A stretch of 64,000 nt of DNA from Clostridia bacterium. GTDB taxonomy: Bacteria; Acidobacteriota; Terriglobia; Terriglobales; Acidobacteriaceae. Of this stretch, positions 34,207 to 45,098 are shown piece after piece (position 1 is the stretch's first letter; each line of letters opens with the position of its first letter). Position numbers and translations under genes: made by a program. Location of the stretch: assembly GCA_035561135.1 (NCBI GenBank), contig DATMYA010000008.1, forward strand, positions 558,001-622,000, read 5' to 3'. The notes under the pieces are model-generated. The model had not been told where the DNA came from. It was given only the letters and a program-made list of their open reading frames with translations, and made no database searches.

Positions 34207-35691
34207 CTACTGTATTTGTCCGTACTCTTTGAGTTTGCGGTAAAGGGTGGTTTTGCCGATGCCCAGCAGCCGCGCGGCTTCCAGCTTGTCGCCGTGCAAT
34301 TGTTCGATGGCGCGCATGATGGCGTGCTTCTCGAGATCGGCTATGGGAAGGATGCCCTGCGCCGAATTCGGTTGCGGTGCGGCCGCCACAGTCTGCGACC
34401 GCCAGGTTTGCACGTTAGTCGGCATGTCAGATACATGAATCGTGGGGCCGGAACTGAGAGCACATGCACGTTCGAGACAGTTCTCGAGTTCACGCACATT
34501 GCCGGGCCACTCGTACGCAAGCATCAACTTCAGAGCTTCATCGCTGATGTTGCGTTGCACGCCCGTAGCGCGCGCCAGCCGCTCCAGGAAATGGCCGGTG
34601 AGGAGGGGAATGTCCTGCTTGCGGTCACGGAGCGGGGGAATCCGCAACGTAAGCACATTCAAACGGAAGTACAAATCGCGCCGGAAGGTTCCCTGCGTTA
34701 CCGCTTGTTCCAGATCGCGGTTGGTCGCCGCAAGTATGCGGACGTTGATCGGGATCGACTTGGTTCCGCCCACCGGACGGATTTCTTTTGCCTGCAAAGC
34801 CCGCAGCAGCTTAGCCTGCAAGTCCACCGGCAGCTCACCGATTTCATCGAGGAACAGGGTGCCGCCCTCGGCGATTGCCAGCAGCCCCTCCTTTGAGCGA
34901 ACTGCGCCTGTAAAGGCTCCTCTGACGTAGCCGAATAGTTCACTCTCGATTAATGTGGGCACCAGCGACCCGCAATCAATCGGGATGAATGGCTTATCGC
35001 GATAAGGTCCGGAGAAATGGATCGAGCGTGCGACAAGTTCCTTGCCTGTACCGCTCTCGCCCAAGATGAGCACGGGGTGCGTGCTGTGCGACGCCTTGGA
35101 GACGATGCGATACAGCTTTTCCATCTCCGGCGCGCGGCCAACAATCGACCCAAAACCCTGCTTCGACTTGATCTGCTCGCGCAACATCCGGTTTTCGGTG
35201 GTCAGCTTCAGATGGCTAGTAACACGCTCAAGCAAGAGCGTCAGCTCTTCCATGTTGAACGGCTTGGTCACATAATCATAAGCGCCGCTCTTCATTGCCT
35301 GCACCGCTGACTGCACCGTCGCGTGGCCGGTGATTACAATTACGACGGTTTCCGGGCGGCGCCGCTTGATTTCGCGAAGCACGTCGAGTCCGCCGGTGCC
35401 CGGCAATCGCAGATCGAGCAGCACAACGTCGATACTCGTGGTGTCAAGTACCCGATATGCGTGGTCGGCAGAGTCTGCGATGTAGGTGGAGAAACCTATC
35501 GCTTGTGCAACTTCGCGGCACCCATCTCGGATGGCCCGCTCGTCGTCAACGATAAGCAGGTTGAGAAGGTTCGCTTCCGGCTTTTCCAGGTTCGGAGCCA
35601 TCGATTCAGCCACAAACATTGTAGTAAGACTGTCCACCGGCGGGAAAGGAGTTTCTTTCCCCTCTCGCGTAGTCATTTCCGAGCCCATCAT
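34207..35691 (-). CDS. NtrC-type sigma-54 response regulator 1
   Basis: A 494-residue regulator from the double ATG at 35691, chosen because AGGAGGAG lies six bases upstream; an in-frame ATG at 35724 precedes that site. A 40-residue unusual head comes before the receiver (acidic pair at about 49-50, phospho-Asp about 93 in VLLDLRLPG, TGHATVQSAV). The AAA+ domain has GESGTGKE, the sigma-54 contact GAFTGA and DEIGELP. A Fis-type HTH (LEAARLLGIGKTTLYRKLKE) ends it. It should activate sigma-54 promoters after phosphorylation. No complete kinase is adjacent; fragments with kinase-like helices lie on both sides (33639, 35894). Confidence 0.9.
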   Translation of the reverse strand: MMGSEMTTREGKETPFPPVDSLTTMFVAESMAPNLEKPEANLLNLLIVDDERAIRDGCREVAQAIGFSTYIADSADHAYRVLDTTSIDVVLLDLRLPGTGGLDVLREIKRRRPETVVIVITGHATVQSAVQAMKSGAYDYVTKPFNMEELTLLLERVTSHLKLTTENRMLREQIKSKQGFGSIVGRAPEMEKLYRIVSKASHSTHPVLILGESGTGKELVARSIHFSGPYRDKPFIPIDCGSLVPTLIESELFGYVRGAFTGAVRSKEGLLAIAEGGTLFLDEIGELPVDLQAKLLRALQAKEIRPVGGTKSIPINVRILAATNRDLEQAVTQGTFRRDLYFRLNVLTLRIPPLRDRKQDIPLLTGHFLERLARATGVQRNISDEALKLMLAYEWPGNVRELENCLERACALSSGPTIHVSDMPTNVQTWRSQTVAAAPQPNSAQGILPIADLEKHAIMRAIEQLHGDKLEAARLLGIGKTTLYRKLKEYGQIQ

Positions 35692-35893
35692 CGTGCTCCT
35701 CCTGTAATCATCATCCGAATTCAACGATCATCGATTGATCGAGACGCTTGCATTTTGACCAATGTTCATGCGGGTGTTCGCACTTCCCGCGTTGAAGTCC
35801 CGGTGCCGACTCGCGCGCATCACGACGGCTTCCCGCCGATTCCGTGCAGCACGCGACACGTTCGCCTGTGATGAGCAGAACATTCATCAGTGA

Positions 35894-36148
35894 CTAGCCG
35901 TTCGCGCAACCGTGCTGTTCGGCGGCGGTTAACCCGTCGCACGCCTCGCGGACAAGCGCCGCCCCACGCTCTCCGCCGTCGCAGACTTCCAGCGCGTGAA
36001 AATGCAGCGGATGTTCCGGCCCCAGCGCCCGCGCAAGGAGGCCAGCGTGAACCAGGATTCCCGTAAACAGGTTGCTGAGATCGTGCAGTGCGCGTCGAAC
36101 CTTCTGCGCTTCGAGACCGGGAACGTTCTGTGCTGAAATGTCACTCAT
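35894..36148 (-). CDS. Stand-alone histidine-kinase dimerisation-helix protein
   Basis: An 84-residue protein from the ATG at 36148. The core LHDLSNLFTGILVHAGLLAR (about 22-41) has the H-D-x-x-N pattern of a kinase H-box with the His retained. A second helix follows (ALEVCDGGERGAALVREACD), giving a four-helix dimer when paired. There is no ATPase domain, so it cannot autophosphorylate; it could accept phosphate from, or pass it to, a receiver such as the NtrC protein encoded 203 bases downstream. The tail is Cys/Gly-rich. No standard family name comes to mind. Confidence 0.6.
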   Translation of the reverse strand: MSDISAQNVPGLEAQKVRRALHDLSNLFTGILVHAGLLARALGPEHPLHFHALEVCDGGERGAALVREACDGLTAAEQHGCANG

Positions 36149-36502
36149 GTATGCTCGTCTCTCGTACCACTTCCATAATGCAAGCAGCGCGCCAAAGCAC
36201 CGCATTCAACGTAAGTTGATGCAACCACGGGCTTTGCCCAAGATTGCCGCGTTCGCCTGCATTTTCTCGCGATCAGCCCAGTCCCGAATCGGAATCGCTC
36301 CACCTTGGGACTGCCTCCTCGATACCGACAACCTGAACGACAACATCACCTTGCAAAAACGGGAATTTAGAACTGAGATGGGTTCGAAACGGGAAGAATC
36401 GAGCAGTGCGCAGCGTGGTTGCGGTTACTTGGTCAATAAATAAGTGAAAGCCCGGTGTGAGCCGGGCTTTTAATCAATGGCAATTTTCATTCACAAAGCT
36501 TG
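36149..36502. other. 354-base intergenic region with a bidirectional hairpin
   Basis: No credible gene. CAGTCCC (36279-36285) can pair with GGGACTG (36307-36313). The stem AAAGCCCGG/CCGGGCTTT at 36447-36471 followed by T on both strands is probably the terminator of the glycine-zipper lipoprotein gene. Confidence 0.5.
36447..36471 (-). terminator. Terminator of the lipoprotein gene
   Basis: AAAGCCCGG/CCGGGCTTT stem with a six-base loop, 32 bases beyond the stop at 36503. T-rich on both sides, so it may work in both directions. Confidence 0.65.
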
Positions 36503-37255
36503 TCAACGCAGAGTGACGGGTTGCGTCAACCGGAACGTAAGCCGCCGTTCGATGCCGAAGCCGACATCCTTTTTTCCTGTGGCGGCAGCGGTGCCTGTAC
36601 CAGCGCCCGCGCCGACGGCGCTGCCGATCATCGCTCCCTTGGGACCGCCGAGCAGGCCGCCAACGATTGCGCCACCACCAGCGCCACCGCCGATCATCGC
36701 CCAGTTACGCTTCTTGTGCGAAGCGCCGCGCGCACTCACGCTGGAGCTTGACACCGCCACTGAGCGTCCGTTCAGGGTAATGCTTGCAAGCGCGATCTGA
36801 ATCATTCCAGGATCCTGCAATCGTCCCGACCGATGCGCTGCGACCACCCGTCCTGTAACCGCCGCGCCGGCAGGCGCTACCGTAGTTCCCTTCACCACGA
36901 TGGGGCCGTCGAGAACCGCCTCAAAGCGATCACCCGCGGTTGCCGAGGCGCTTGAAACAGCCGTCTGCAACCGTACAGTGATTGGCGTGCCCGAAGGAAT
37001 CGTGAGCGCCTGTGTTGGAACGTTGCGGCTCGGCTCGGAGCTCGGCTGCGAGCCCTTTTGCTCGCTTGCCTTCGCAAACGGCAACTGTTCAGACGACGTA
37101 CTCGCGTCATTGGCGCCACTCGCAACCGGCGTGTTAGCGCCGGACTCCGGCTCCGCTGCTGCCTGCGTACTGTCCGGCGCGCGGCCGCACGCGCTCAGTA
37201 CTGCCAGCGCGAGAATCATCGGAATGAATTTGGAAATCGAATTCTTCATCATCAT
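36503..37255 (-). CDS. Lipoprotein with glycine-zipper C-terminal region
   Basis: A 250-residue protein from the ATG triplet at 37255-37247, with GGAAGGAG upstream. A lipoprotein signal (LAVLSACGRA) acylates Cys at about 23. Residues 25-75 are an Ala/Ser/Glu linker. Residues 80-185 form a beta domain starting with LTIPSGTPITVRLQTAVSSA and AGDRFEAVLDGPIVV, a pattern I have seen in conserved acidobacterial proteins. Residues 195-235 are a Gly-zipper (GGGAGGGAIVGGLLGGPKGA), which inserts in or spans membranes. A short beta tail follows. Function unknown; an envelope-stress or SlyB-like structural role is possible. Confidence 0.7.
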   Translation of the reverse strand: MMMKNSISKFIPMILALAVLSACGRAPDSTQAAAEPESGANTPVASGANDASTSSEQLPFAKASEQKGSQPSSEPSRNVPTQALTIPSGTPITVRLQTAVSSASATAGDRFEAVLDGPIVVKGTTVAPAGAAVTGRVVAAHRSGRLQDPGMIQIALASITLNGRSVAVSSSSVSARGASHKKRNWAMIGGGAGGGAIVGGLLGGPKGAMIGSAVGAGAGTGTAAATGKKDVGFGIERRLTFRLTQPVTLR

Positions 37256-37441
37256 GGGAGGCTCTCCTTCCCTCTCAGCTACTGCCCAACGGGGCACGGA
37301 GCCGCCGTTATACAAAGCATTCGGATTGCCAAAGCCAGGTAAGCACTTTCAGGAACTTGCAGCGCTCGTGCTTCACTGGGGTATGTAGATTTTTCCGGGA
37401 CGGGAAGAGAGTTCCTGGATTGCGCAATCGCCGGAAACAGC

Positions 37442-37466
37442 AAAGGGCCGCTCGCGGCGGCCCCTT
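37442..37466 (-). terminator. Terminator of the BNR propeller gene
   Basis: Stem GGCCGC-type with AAGGG/CCCTT flanks, 39 bases beyond the stop at 37505; only a short T run (CCTTTG) follows on the minus strand. Confidence 0.55.
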
Positions 37467-37504
37467 GCCTCACTTGTTACTTTGTGTATTTCCTTTTCTA
37501 TTTC

Positions 37505-39559
37505 CTACTGCGCTGCTCCACCCGTTGCGGGACGTTCAACGTTGTCACCCGGTGAAACCTTTGTTGCCGGCTGAAGCAGAAGGCCGTTGTAAGCCGTGGC
37601 TGCGAGCAGGCGTCCGTTGAAGTCGATCACGCTTCGTATCGAAAGGCCCAGATCGGACGTCGCAGTCCAAGTACGCCCGGCATCGCGGCTTTCATAGATA
37701 CCGCGTGCGCCCAGGGCGGTGGCCAACATGCGACCACTTCCAGCATCGGTCTCGATGCCTACGACGTTGCGAGCCGGAAGTCCCTCCAGCACATGCACCC
37801 AGGTTCGTCCGTGGTCGGTGCTGCGCAATGCACCCTCGCGGGTGGCGAGCCACATGGTGCTATTGCCCGGCGCGAGTGCGCCTGCAATCGCCACTCCATA
37901 GATCCGCGTTACGTATCCCGGTACATGTGAAGCCGCCCACGTGCTGCCGCCATCTTGCGAAATCAGCAGTCTTGTTGGCGTTGCCGCAAGGACCGTGTCG
38001 CCCAGGGCGCGAACGCCGATAAATACTTTCTCTCCTGCCGCGGCTCCGCCATTCCAGCTACGTCCCTCGTCACGGCTGACGAACAGGCCCGCGTTGGTCG
38101 CCGCGAACCAGCGGATACCACGAGCATCCACCTGCGCGACACGCGCGCTCAACTCGGATTTTGTCCACTGCGGCTTCGCCGCCGGCGGCGCGATGAGTTT
38201 TCCGCTCTTGGTACGGCGCGGCTTCCCCCCCACAGCAGGCTTCTGATTCAGGATCGTGTTGATCGGCTTCCACGTGGTGCTGTTTGGGACAAGGCTGAAA
38301 ATGCCACGGTTCGTGGCGCCAACCAGCGTTCCGTCTTTTGCCTGGGAAATATCGAACACATCACGCCCGGCGAGCCCATCGCTGACTTGCGTCCACTTTG
38401 CCCCGGCGTTACGCGACACGAACACGCCTCCGAACTCCTTATCGTTCACGACAGCCGCGAAAACCGTGCTCCGATCGGTGCGATCAACCACCATGCGGGA
38501 GACCTGGCGATGCGAGAAGCCGGTATTGACCATGCGGAAAGTCTGGCCGGCATCGTCGCTGGCAAGCACTCCACTGCGATCGGTCGCAATGAGGAGTCGC
38601 GAAGCATTTCGCGGATCAACCATCACGTCGTTGATGATGTGATTGCCGGCGGTAATGCGTTTGAACGTCTTCCCGCCGTCAACAGTCTTCCAAAGTCCTT
38701 CCGTCGTTCCTGCATAAACCACCGCCGCTGTCACCGGGTCCTGTTGCAGCACGCGCGTGCGGCGCGCCGTGGCCGGTATGCCCTGAACCTTGCGGAAGAG
38801 GTCGCCTGCGCTTTCACTCTTATAAATCCCGGAGCAGGCGCTGGCGTAAACAACGGCCGGATTGCTGTGGTCGATGATGATCGAGAACACATCGGAGTCG
38901 TCTACGACGCCCTGCTTGATGTTGTGCCAGGTGCGTCCGCCGTCCTCGGTTTTCCACGGCAAGTGCCACGTGCCTGCATAGACAATCTGCGGATTGCGCG
39001 GATCGACCGCTACGGACTCGATATTCTTGATCTCGGCGTGACCTTCTGGAGAGATGCGTTGCCACGTATCTCCACCGTCTGTGCTGCGGAATACGCCATC
39101 AAGCGCGCCGATGGTGATGATGCGAGCGTTCGTTTGCGCAAGCGCCATCGCGCGGATGCTCTTGCCGCGCATCGCGGGGATCACTTGCCACGTGCGTCCG
39201 CCATCCCGCGTTCGGAAGAGGTCGCCATCGTTCTCGGCCTCAACGCTCCATGCGGCAACGTAGATCGTATTGGCATCATTTGGGTCGACTGCGATGTTGT
39301 CTAGAACGTAGGCGTCGCCGGGACCAAGATGCGCGAACCTCGCCCATGACGCGCCGGTATCCGTGCTCAGGAATAGCTGCCCGGCACTGGTTCCCAACAG
39401 TATGCGGTCCGGGTTACGCGGATCATATGCCAGCGAGCGGACATCGCCGCCCTCGGGTCCAACAGGCACCCACTGTGCGTTCGCAGACGGCGATAACAGC
39501 AGCAGGATAGCGACGACAAAAACCCTCAGCAAAGACTTCTGCAAAGGTTCGTACCCCAT
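37505..39559 (-). CDS. Secreted BNR/YCF48-type beta-propeller protein
   Basis: A 684-residue protein. A signal peptide (about 8-29, ending SANAQ) is followed by many Asp-box repeats of the form S/T-x-D-x-G-x-T/S-W: STDTGASW, TRDGGRTW, STDGGDTW, TEDGGRTW, SRNAGAKW, SRDEGRSW, SQDGGSTW, STDHGRTW and SRDAGRTW. This builds one or two 7- to 10-bladed propellers like sialidase-related, VPS10 or YCF48 proteins. No sialidase active-site Arg triad can be recognised, so it is better read as a binding or assembly protein in the periplasm or outside. Such genes are abundant in Acidobacteria. Nothing nearby reveals a partner. Confidence 0.75.
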   Translation of the reverse strand: MGYEPLQKSLLRVFVVAILLLLSPSANAQWVPVGPEGGDVRSLAYDPRNPDRILLGTSAGQLFLSTDTGASWARFAHLGPGDAYVLDNIAVDPNDANTIYVAAWSVEAENDGDLFRTRDGGRTWQVIPAMRGKSIRAMALAQTNARIITIGALDGVFRSTDGGDTWQRISPEGHAEIKNIESVAVDPRNPQIVYAGTWHLPWKTEDGGRTWHNIKQGVVDDSDVFSIIIDHSNPAVVYASACSGIYKSESAGDLFRKVQGIPATARRTRVLQQDPVTAAVVYAGTTEGLWKTVDGGKTFKRITAGNHIINDVMVDPRNASRLLIATDRSGVLASDDAGQTFRMVNTGFSHRQVSRMVVDRTDRSTVFAAVVNDKEFGGVFVSRNAGAKWTQVSDGLAGRDVFDISQAKDGTLVGATNRGIFSLVPNSTTWKPINTILNQKPAVGGKPRRTKSGKLIAPPAAKPQWTKSELSARVAQVDARGIRWFAATNAGLFVSRDEGRSWNGGAAAGEKVFIGVRALGDTVLAATPTRLLISQDGGSTWAASHVPGYVTRIYGVAIAGALAPGNSTMWLATREGALRSTDHGRTWVHVLEGLPARNVVGIETDAGSGRMLATALGARGIYESRDAGRTWTATSDLGLSIRSVIDFNGRLLAATAYNGLLLQPATKVSPGDNVERPATGGAAQ

Positions 39560-39628
39560 TTCCTTAGAGTATTCGGGCTAAGCGGAAGGTGCCACTTTGC
39601 GCAGCAACACGCAAGGTTACGAGAGGAC

Positions 39629-39672
39629 AAAAAAGCACGGCCGGTACGACGCGCGAAGCATCGTACCGGCCG
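39629..39672 (-). terminator. Strong terminator of the OmpA-type gene
   Basis: A 12-base-pair perfect stem CGGCCGGTACGA/TCGTACCGGCCG (39638-39649, 39661-39672) followed by TGCTTTTTTG on the minus strand, 19 bases after the stop at 39691. Confidence 0.9.
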
Positions 39673-39690
39673 CGTTCCAAAGTAACTTCC

Positions 39691-41256
39691 CTACTGCGGC
39701 GTCTGGGCCTTCGGAGCAGCCTTGCTCTTTCTGACCGGCTTTGCCATTGCGCTCTCGTCAACAACCGTGGTGCCTTCACCAACGAAGGAAGCGCCCGTCG
39801 GGACAAGCCAGATTTCGGACTTGTTCTCGTCGCCGGTTCCAGTGCGGACTTCAATCCGGGTCGGATCGATGCCCTTTTCCTTGACCAGGTATTCCTTGGT
39901 GTTGATCGCACGCTGCGCGGCGAGGTTCTTGTTCGCCTTCTTCTTGGTCTCGTCGGCGGTTGCGTAGCCAACGACAACGCCCTTCGCGTCAGCTTCACGC
40001 TGCAGGCGCAGAGCAACATCGTCCAGCACGGCTTTCGCCGCGTTATCCACGCGAGCCGGGCGCTTTGCGTCCGGGAACGTGATCTGGTTGATCTTGCTGG
40101 AGGTCGGCGGCGGCGGCGGAACTTCGACGTTCACCGTGCTCGAAGCCGAGGCCGTAAGGTTCCGGTCATCGCTGACCGTGGCGTTGATCGTGATCGGGCC
40201 TGCCGGTGCACCGGCGGTATCCAGCGTTGCGGTCGGACCGTTCTCGCTCAGGCGTCCGCCAGTCGCGTTCCACGAGTAGCTCAGGGGACGGTTGTCGGGG
40301 CTGTTGCCCTGGCAGGAAACCGTCGCCGGGTCGCCAGACTTAATCGTCGCAGGGCTCGCGGAGCAGGCGATTGTCGGCGGATGCTTCGGCGGTTCCTTCA
40401 CTGTGTAAGTCGACTTGCATTCGGCCGTCATCTGGTTCTTGCCCTTGCCGTTGTCGGTCACGCGACCGGTAACGGTGTAGCTGCCCGGCGCCACTCCAGT
40501 GGTGTCAACCGTTGTGGATGCTGCCGTGCCAGAGACCTTGCCGCCCGTCGTTGTCCAGGCGTAGCTCAGGGTGCGCTTCGGGTTGAAGTTGGCCGGAGCC
40601 AGCGTAACCTGAACCGGCTCGCCTGCCATCACTTCAGCGGGCTGCTGGTTGCAGGTTGCGGAAACCGGGACCGGGGGCGCGCCACCACCCAGTTTGAACA
40701 CCAAGCCGCTCTGGAGACGAGCACCATCCCAGCGGTTCGCAGTCACCTGCAATCCCTTGTCGCGATACGTTGTGTAGATGTAGTCAGCCTGAATCAGGCG
40801 GAACGACCAGTGGCGACCGATTTCGAGATCGAAACCACCGCCCGCGCCGAGCGCAAACGCGTTGTTCTCTCTCAGCCCCGCGGGCGAGATGTGCGAGAAC
40901 CCGAACAATACTTCTGCAAATGGCGAAAACTGCTCACTACGCAATTTCAATTGCGGGCCAGCCATGAAAGTGCTGACGTTTGCTTCATCTTTGTAATGGC
41001 CGTTGAAGTCGAGCGCCAAACCAAAGTACTTGTTGATGTTGAAAGTTGAAGCAACGCCGAAGCCCTTTGGAATCGACGGCACTTTGCCAGTCGGCACGCT
41101 GCCACCGGGGTTCAGCCAGGAATAGCCAGCGAAAATCTCTGCCTTAGGCGGGTTGTCTTGCGCCATCGCGGCTGTGGCGCTGAACGTCAACGCAAAGGCG
41201 AGCGCGAACAGGACCAGTGCGACCCTGCCAATATGGATGTAACGACGAAGCGACAT
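39691..41256 (-). CDS. Outer membrane barrel with two Ig/PKD-like domains and OmpA-like C-terminus
   Basis: A 521-residue protein. Signal peptide 1-32 ends AMAQ. Residues 33-190 are an eight-strand barrel starting EIFAGYSWLNPGG and containing SHISPAGLRENN. Two Ig/PKD-like domains (about 200-290 and 297-385) have repeated TLSYAWTTTGG and PLSYSWNATGG phrases, and each holds Cys. An OmpA-like domain (about 395-485) has VVVGYATADETKKKANKNLA and RAINTKEYLV, the peptidoglycan-binding type, although it is divergent. A Lys/Pro tail ends it. It probably links the outer membrane to the cell wall. GGAGGA supports the start. The two PKD modules between barrel and OmpA are unusual compared with E. coli OmpA. 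Confidence 0.85.
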   Translation of the reverse strand: MSLRRYIHIGRVALVLFALAFALTFSATAAMAQDNPPKAEIFAGYSWLNPGGSVPTGKVPSIPKGFGVASTFNINKYFGLALDFNGHYKDEANVSTFMAGPQLKLRSEQFSPFAEVLFGFSHISPAGLRENNAFALGAGGGFDLEIGRHWSFRLIQADYIYTTYRDKGLQVTANRWDGARLQSGLVFKLGGGAPPVPVSATCNQQPAEVMAGEPVQVTLAPANFNPKRTLSYAWTTTGGKVSGTAASTTVDTTGVAPGSYTVTGRVTDNGKGKNQMTAECKSTYTVKEPPKHPPTIACSASPATIKSGDPATVSCQGNSPDNRPLSYSWNATGGRLSENGPTATLDTAGAPAGPITINATVSDDRNLTASASSTVNVEVPPPPPTSSKINQITFPDAKRPARVDNAAKAVLDDVALRLQREADAKGVVVGYATADETKKKANKNLAAQRAINTKEYLVKEKGIDPTRIEVRTGTGDENKSEIWLVPTGASFVGEGTTVVDESAMAKPVRKSKAAPKAQTPQ

Positions 41257-41673
41257 TCGAAATCCTCCAAGCGAACAAAACGATACAAATTTCCAGTAAA
41301 ACGGGAACTTGCGGGCGGAACGGCGGACAAAAAATAGCTCCGACCGGTACTTAAGTGTACAGGAACATAGTTAGAGTTCAACAAAAAGCCGTTAGAATCA
41401 ATAGGTTACTAACAGGTTACCCTTGTCACCCTTGCATGTGCCAGGTTGGTTATCTTCATCATGCCGGAGGTCATATGACAGTGCTCCGCGCTTTTACCTT
41501 TGTCCCGCGATTACAATTGAAAATATTCAGCGCGAAAAAGTTACACGGTGAGTGAATCCGGCATCTCACTCTGTGATTATCTACGGGTTTATCTCTGGCT
41601 CGCGCGCGGGTAGTTTGGACTTTTCCTGCCGATTTGGGTAGCGAATCTGTCCTGGTATGGAGAACGAGGTTCC
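41257..41673. other. 417-base divergent intergenic region
   Basis: Between the leftward OmpA-type gene and the rightward NtrC 2 gene. It must hold promoters for both. Local AT-rich runs occur near 41325-41400 and 41500-41545. I saw no convincing -24/-12 sigma-54 site. A 66-residue open frame at 41355-41555 has no ribosome site and no coding character. Confidence 0.5.
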
Positions 41674-43080
<1,407 letters not shown>

Positions 43081-43181
43081 GCGAGTTCGAGCGCCGGTAT
43101 CGCGCACGTGGCCGTGCGTTGATGCAAGCGCAACGGCAAGCAGGCACTACAATCTGATACTGCCCTTCGTCGAACTGTTCA

Positions 43182-45065
43182 ATGCCAAGGATACGACTCA
43201 AAACAAAGTTGGTGCTGGCCATTAGTGCCATGGTATTTGCACTCGTGGCCGTGCTGTCCTGGATCTACATCTCGCAGATCGTAAGGCAGCGTGTAACGGA
43301 GTCGTACGAGAGCGGCGATTTCGTCGCGCACCAGGTTCTGCACCTCACGCGACAGGCGCTGGAAATCGATCTCAGCAGCACGCGTCTCGATGTCGATGAC
43401 CCGCAGAAGGTTCATGACGCCATCGAGGAGATTTTGCAATCCGATCCCGGATTGAACTCGCTCCTGCAATCGATTGTCGGCTACTCGCCAACGATTTACG
43501 ACGTGGCCATTGCCGACCAGGCCGGCAAAGCGATGCTGCACACCGACGCCGGAGCCATCGACAAACCTTTCCCCCAACGTACCAGCCTCTCGGAATTACG
43601 TGATGGTGGCTTTTTCGAGCAGTTGTCCGTGGTGTATGGAGAACCGCGTGTTTACGAAGTTCAACTGCCAATCCAGCGCGGCGACAAGCCATTTGGCGAG
43701 ATCCGCGTAGGCCTCTCCACGGTCTTTCTGAAGAACGAGCTTCAACCGCAACTCAATCGTGCGTTGCTATTTTCAGGGATGGCAATCCTGCTGTCGCTCA
43801 TCTTCGCAGCCAGCATGTCGAATATCGCGCTGCGGCCACTGGAAGCTATTGGCCGCCGACTCGACCTGATGACCTCTGACGTCGGCCAGTCGCCCGAGAT
43901 CGAGAGCGTCGCCACCGACGAGTATGGCGTGGTAACCACGAAGATCGATCGACTTGGCCGCCAGATCCAGGATGTTAAAGAGGTCTTCTCCGCTCTTAAA
44001 GAAAACCTCGACCAGATCATGGGCACATTGCAGGACGGCCTCATGCTCTTCACCCGCGATGCCCGCGTCGTGCTTGTAAGCGCGTCGGCGGAACGCTTCG
44101 TCGGCCGCCCGCGGAACGATATGCTCGGCTACGACGTCGAGCAAATCTTTGATGACAGCACTCGCCTGGGACGAATTGTGCTCGACGCCTTTGCGCTGCA
44201 CCAGCCCATCACGCAGCGGGAGATAGAAGACGACGCTGGCCGCCGCATGCAGATCTCGCTCGACTTCATCGAAGAACGCGGTGAACGCATTGGCGCGCTA
44301 CTCACCATGCGCGATGCCGAAAGCGTGCGTCGTATCGAGAACGAGATCGAACTTTCGCGTCGCCTCGCGGCCATCGGACGCCTCACCTCGGGCGTCGCAC
44401 ACGAGGTCAAGAACCCGATCAATGCCATCGTCGTCCACCTCGAAGTACTGCGTGAAAAGTTGTCGCAGGTCGATCCCGACACAAGACGCCACATCGACGT
44501 CATTGGCGGCGAAATCCGGCGCCTTGATCGCGTCGTGCAGACCCTTGTCGACTTCAACAAGCCAATCGAGTTGCGGCTCGTGGACATTGACTTGCGCAAA
44601 ATCATTGACGAAGTCCTGCTCCTCGCCTCTCTTGACGCCGGGCGCCACGGCGTAAACATAGAGCAGCAAATCAGCCCGGAGCCGCTGCTGGCGCGGGTCG
44701 ATGCCGACCTCATCAAGCAGGCTCTCCTCAACGTTGTGCTCAACGGCGTTCAGGCGATGCCTCAAGGCGGGGCGTTGAACATCTCCGCGCTTCGTGAGAA
44801 CGGGACCGCCCTCATCGAAGTGCGCGACCACGGGGCCGGCATTCCCCCCGAAATACGGGACAAGATTTTCAACCTCTACTTCACTACCAAGAAGCAGGGC
44901 AGCGGTATTGGCCTCGCCATGAGCTACCGGGTTTTGCAACTCCACAACGGCAGCCTGGACTTCCAGTCTGAAGAGGGACGAGGTACCACGTTCAGGCTCA
45001 CGCTTCCCATCGCGGGCGTAGAATCTGGCTCTGAGGTCGCACAGACTCACACCTCACAGACATGA
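43182..45065 (+). CDS. Sensor histidine kinase with HAMP and PAS domains
   Basis: A 627-residue inner membrane kinase, cognate to the NtrC protein just upstream. TM1 about 9-30, periplasmic sensing region 31-193, TM2 about 194-214, HAMP 213-265, PAS-like 275-375. The H-box has His407 in SGVAHEVKNPINAI; the ATPase domain has N-box VLNGVQAM, G1 DHGAGIPPEI and G2 GSGIGLAMS. The His-Glu-x-x-Asn pattern is typical of NtrB-like kinases that pair with sigma-54 regulators. The periplasmic region shows no named domain by eye. No strong ribosome site was seen, so the start is moderately sure. Confidence 0.9.
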   Translation: MPRIRLKTKLVLAISAMVFALVAVLSWIYISQIVRQRVTESYESGDFVAHQVLHLTRQALEIDLSSTRLDVDDPQKVHDAIEEILQSDPGLNSLLQSIVGYSPTIYDVAIADQAGKAMLHTDAGAIDKPFPQRTSLSELRDGGFFEQLSVVYGEPRVYEVQLPIQRGDKPFGEIRVGLSTVFLKNELQPQLNRALLFSGMAILLSLIFAASMSNIALRPLEAIGRRLDLMTSDVGQSPEIESVATDEYGVVTTKIDRLGRQIQDVKEVFSALKENLDQIMGTLQDGLMLFTRDARVVLVSASAERFVGRPRNDMLGYDVEQIFDDSTRLGRIVLDAFALHQPITQREIEDDAGRRMQISLDFIEERGERIGALLTMRDAESVRRIENEIELSRRLAAIGRLTSGVAHEVKNPINAIVVHLEVLREKLSQVDPDTRRHIDVIGGEIRRLDRVVQTLVDFNKPIELRLVDIDLRKIIDEVLLLASLDAGRHGVNIEQQISPEPLLARVDADLIKQALLNVVLNGVQAMPQGGALNISALRENGTALIEVRDHGAGIPPEIRDKIFNLYFTTKKQGSGIGLAMSYRVLQLHNGSLDFQSEEGRGTTFRLTLPIAGVESGSEVAQTHTSQT

Positions 45066-45098
45066 CATGGTTGGCTGAGTTAAGGTGCTGAAAGACGT

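Noticed and set aside
37955..39304. A 449-codon open frame on the + strand
   Set aside because: Antisense to the BNR propeller gene; no coding character of its own.
39589..41049. A 486-codon open frame on the + strand
   Set aside because: Antisense to the OmpA-type gene; Arg/His/Cys-rich translation with no recognisable motif and no ribosome site.
41355..41555. 66-codon frame ahead of the second NtrC gene
   Set aside because: No ribosome site, unusual composition and location in a divergent promoter region.
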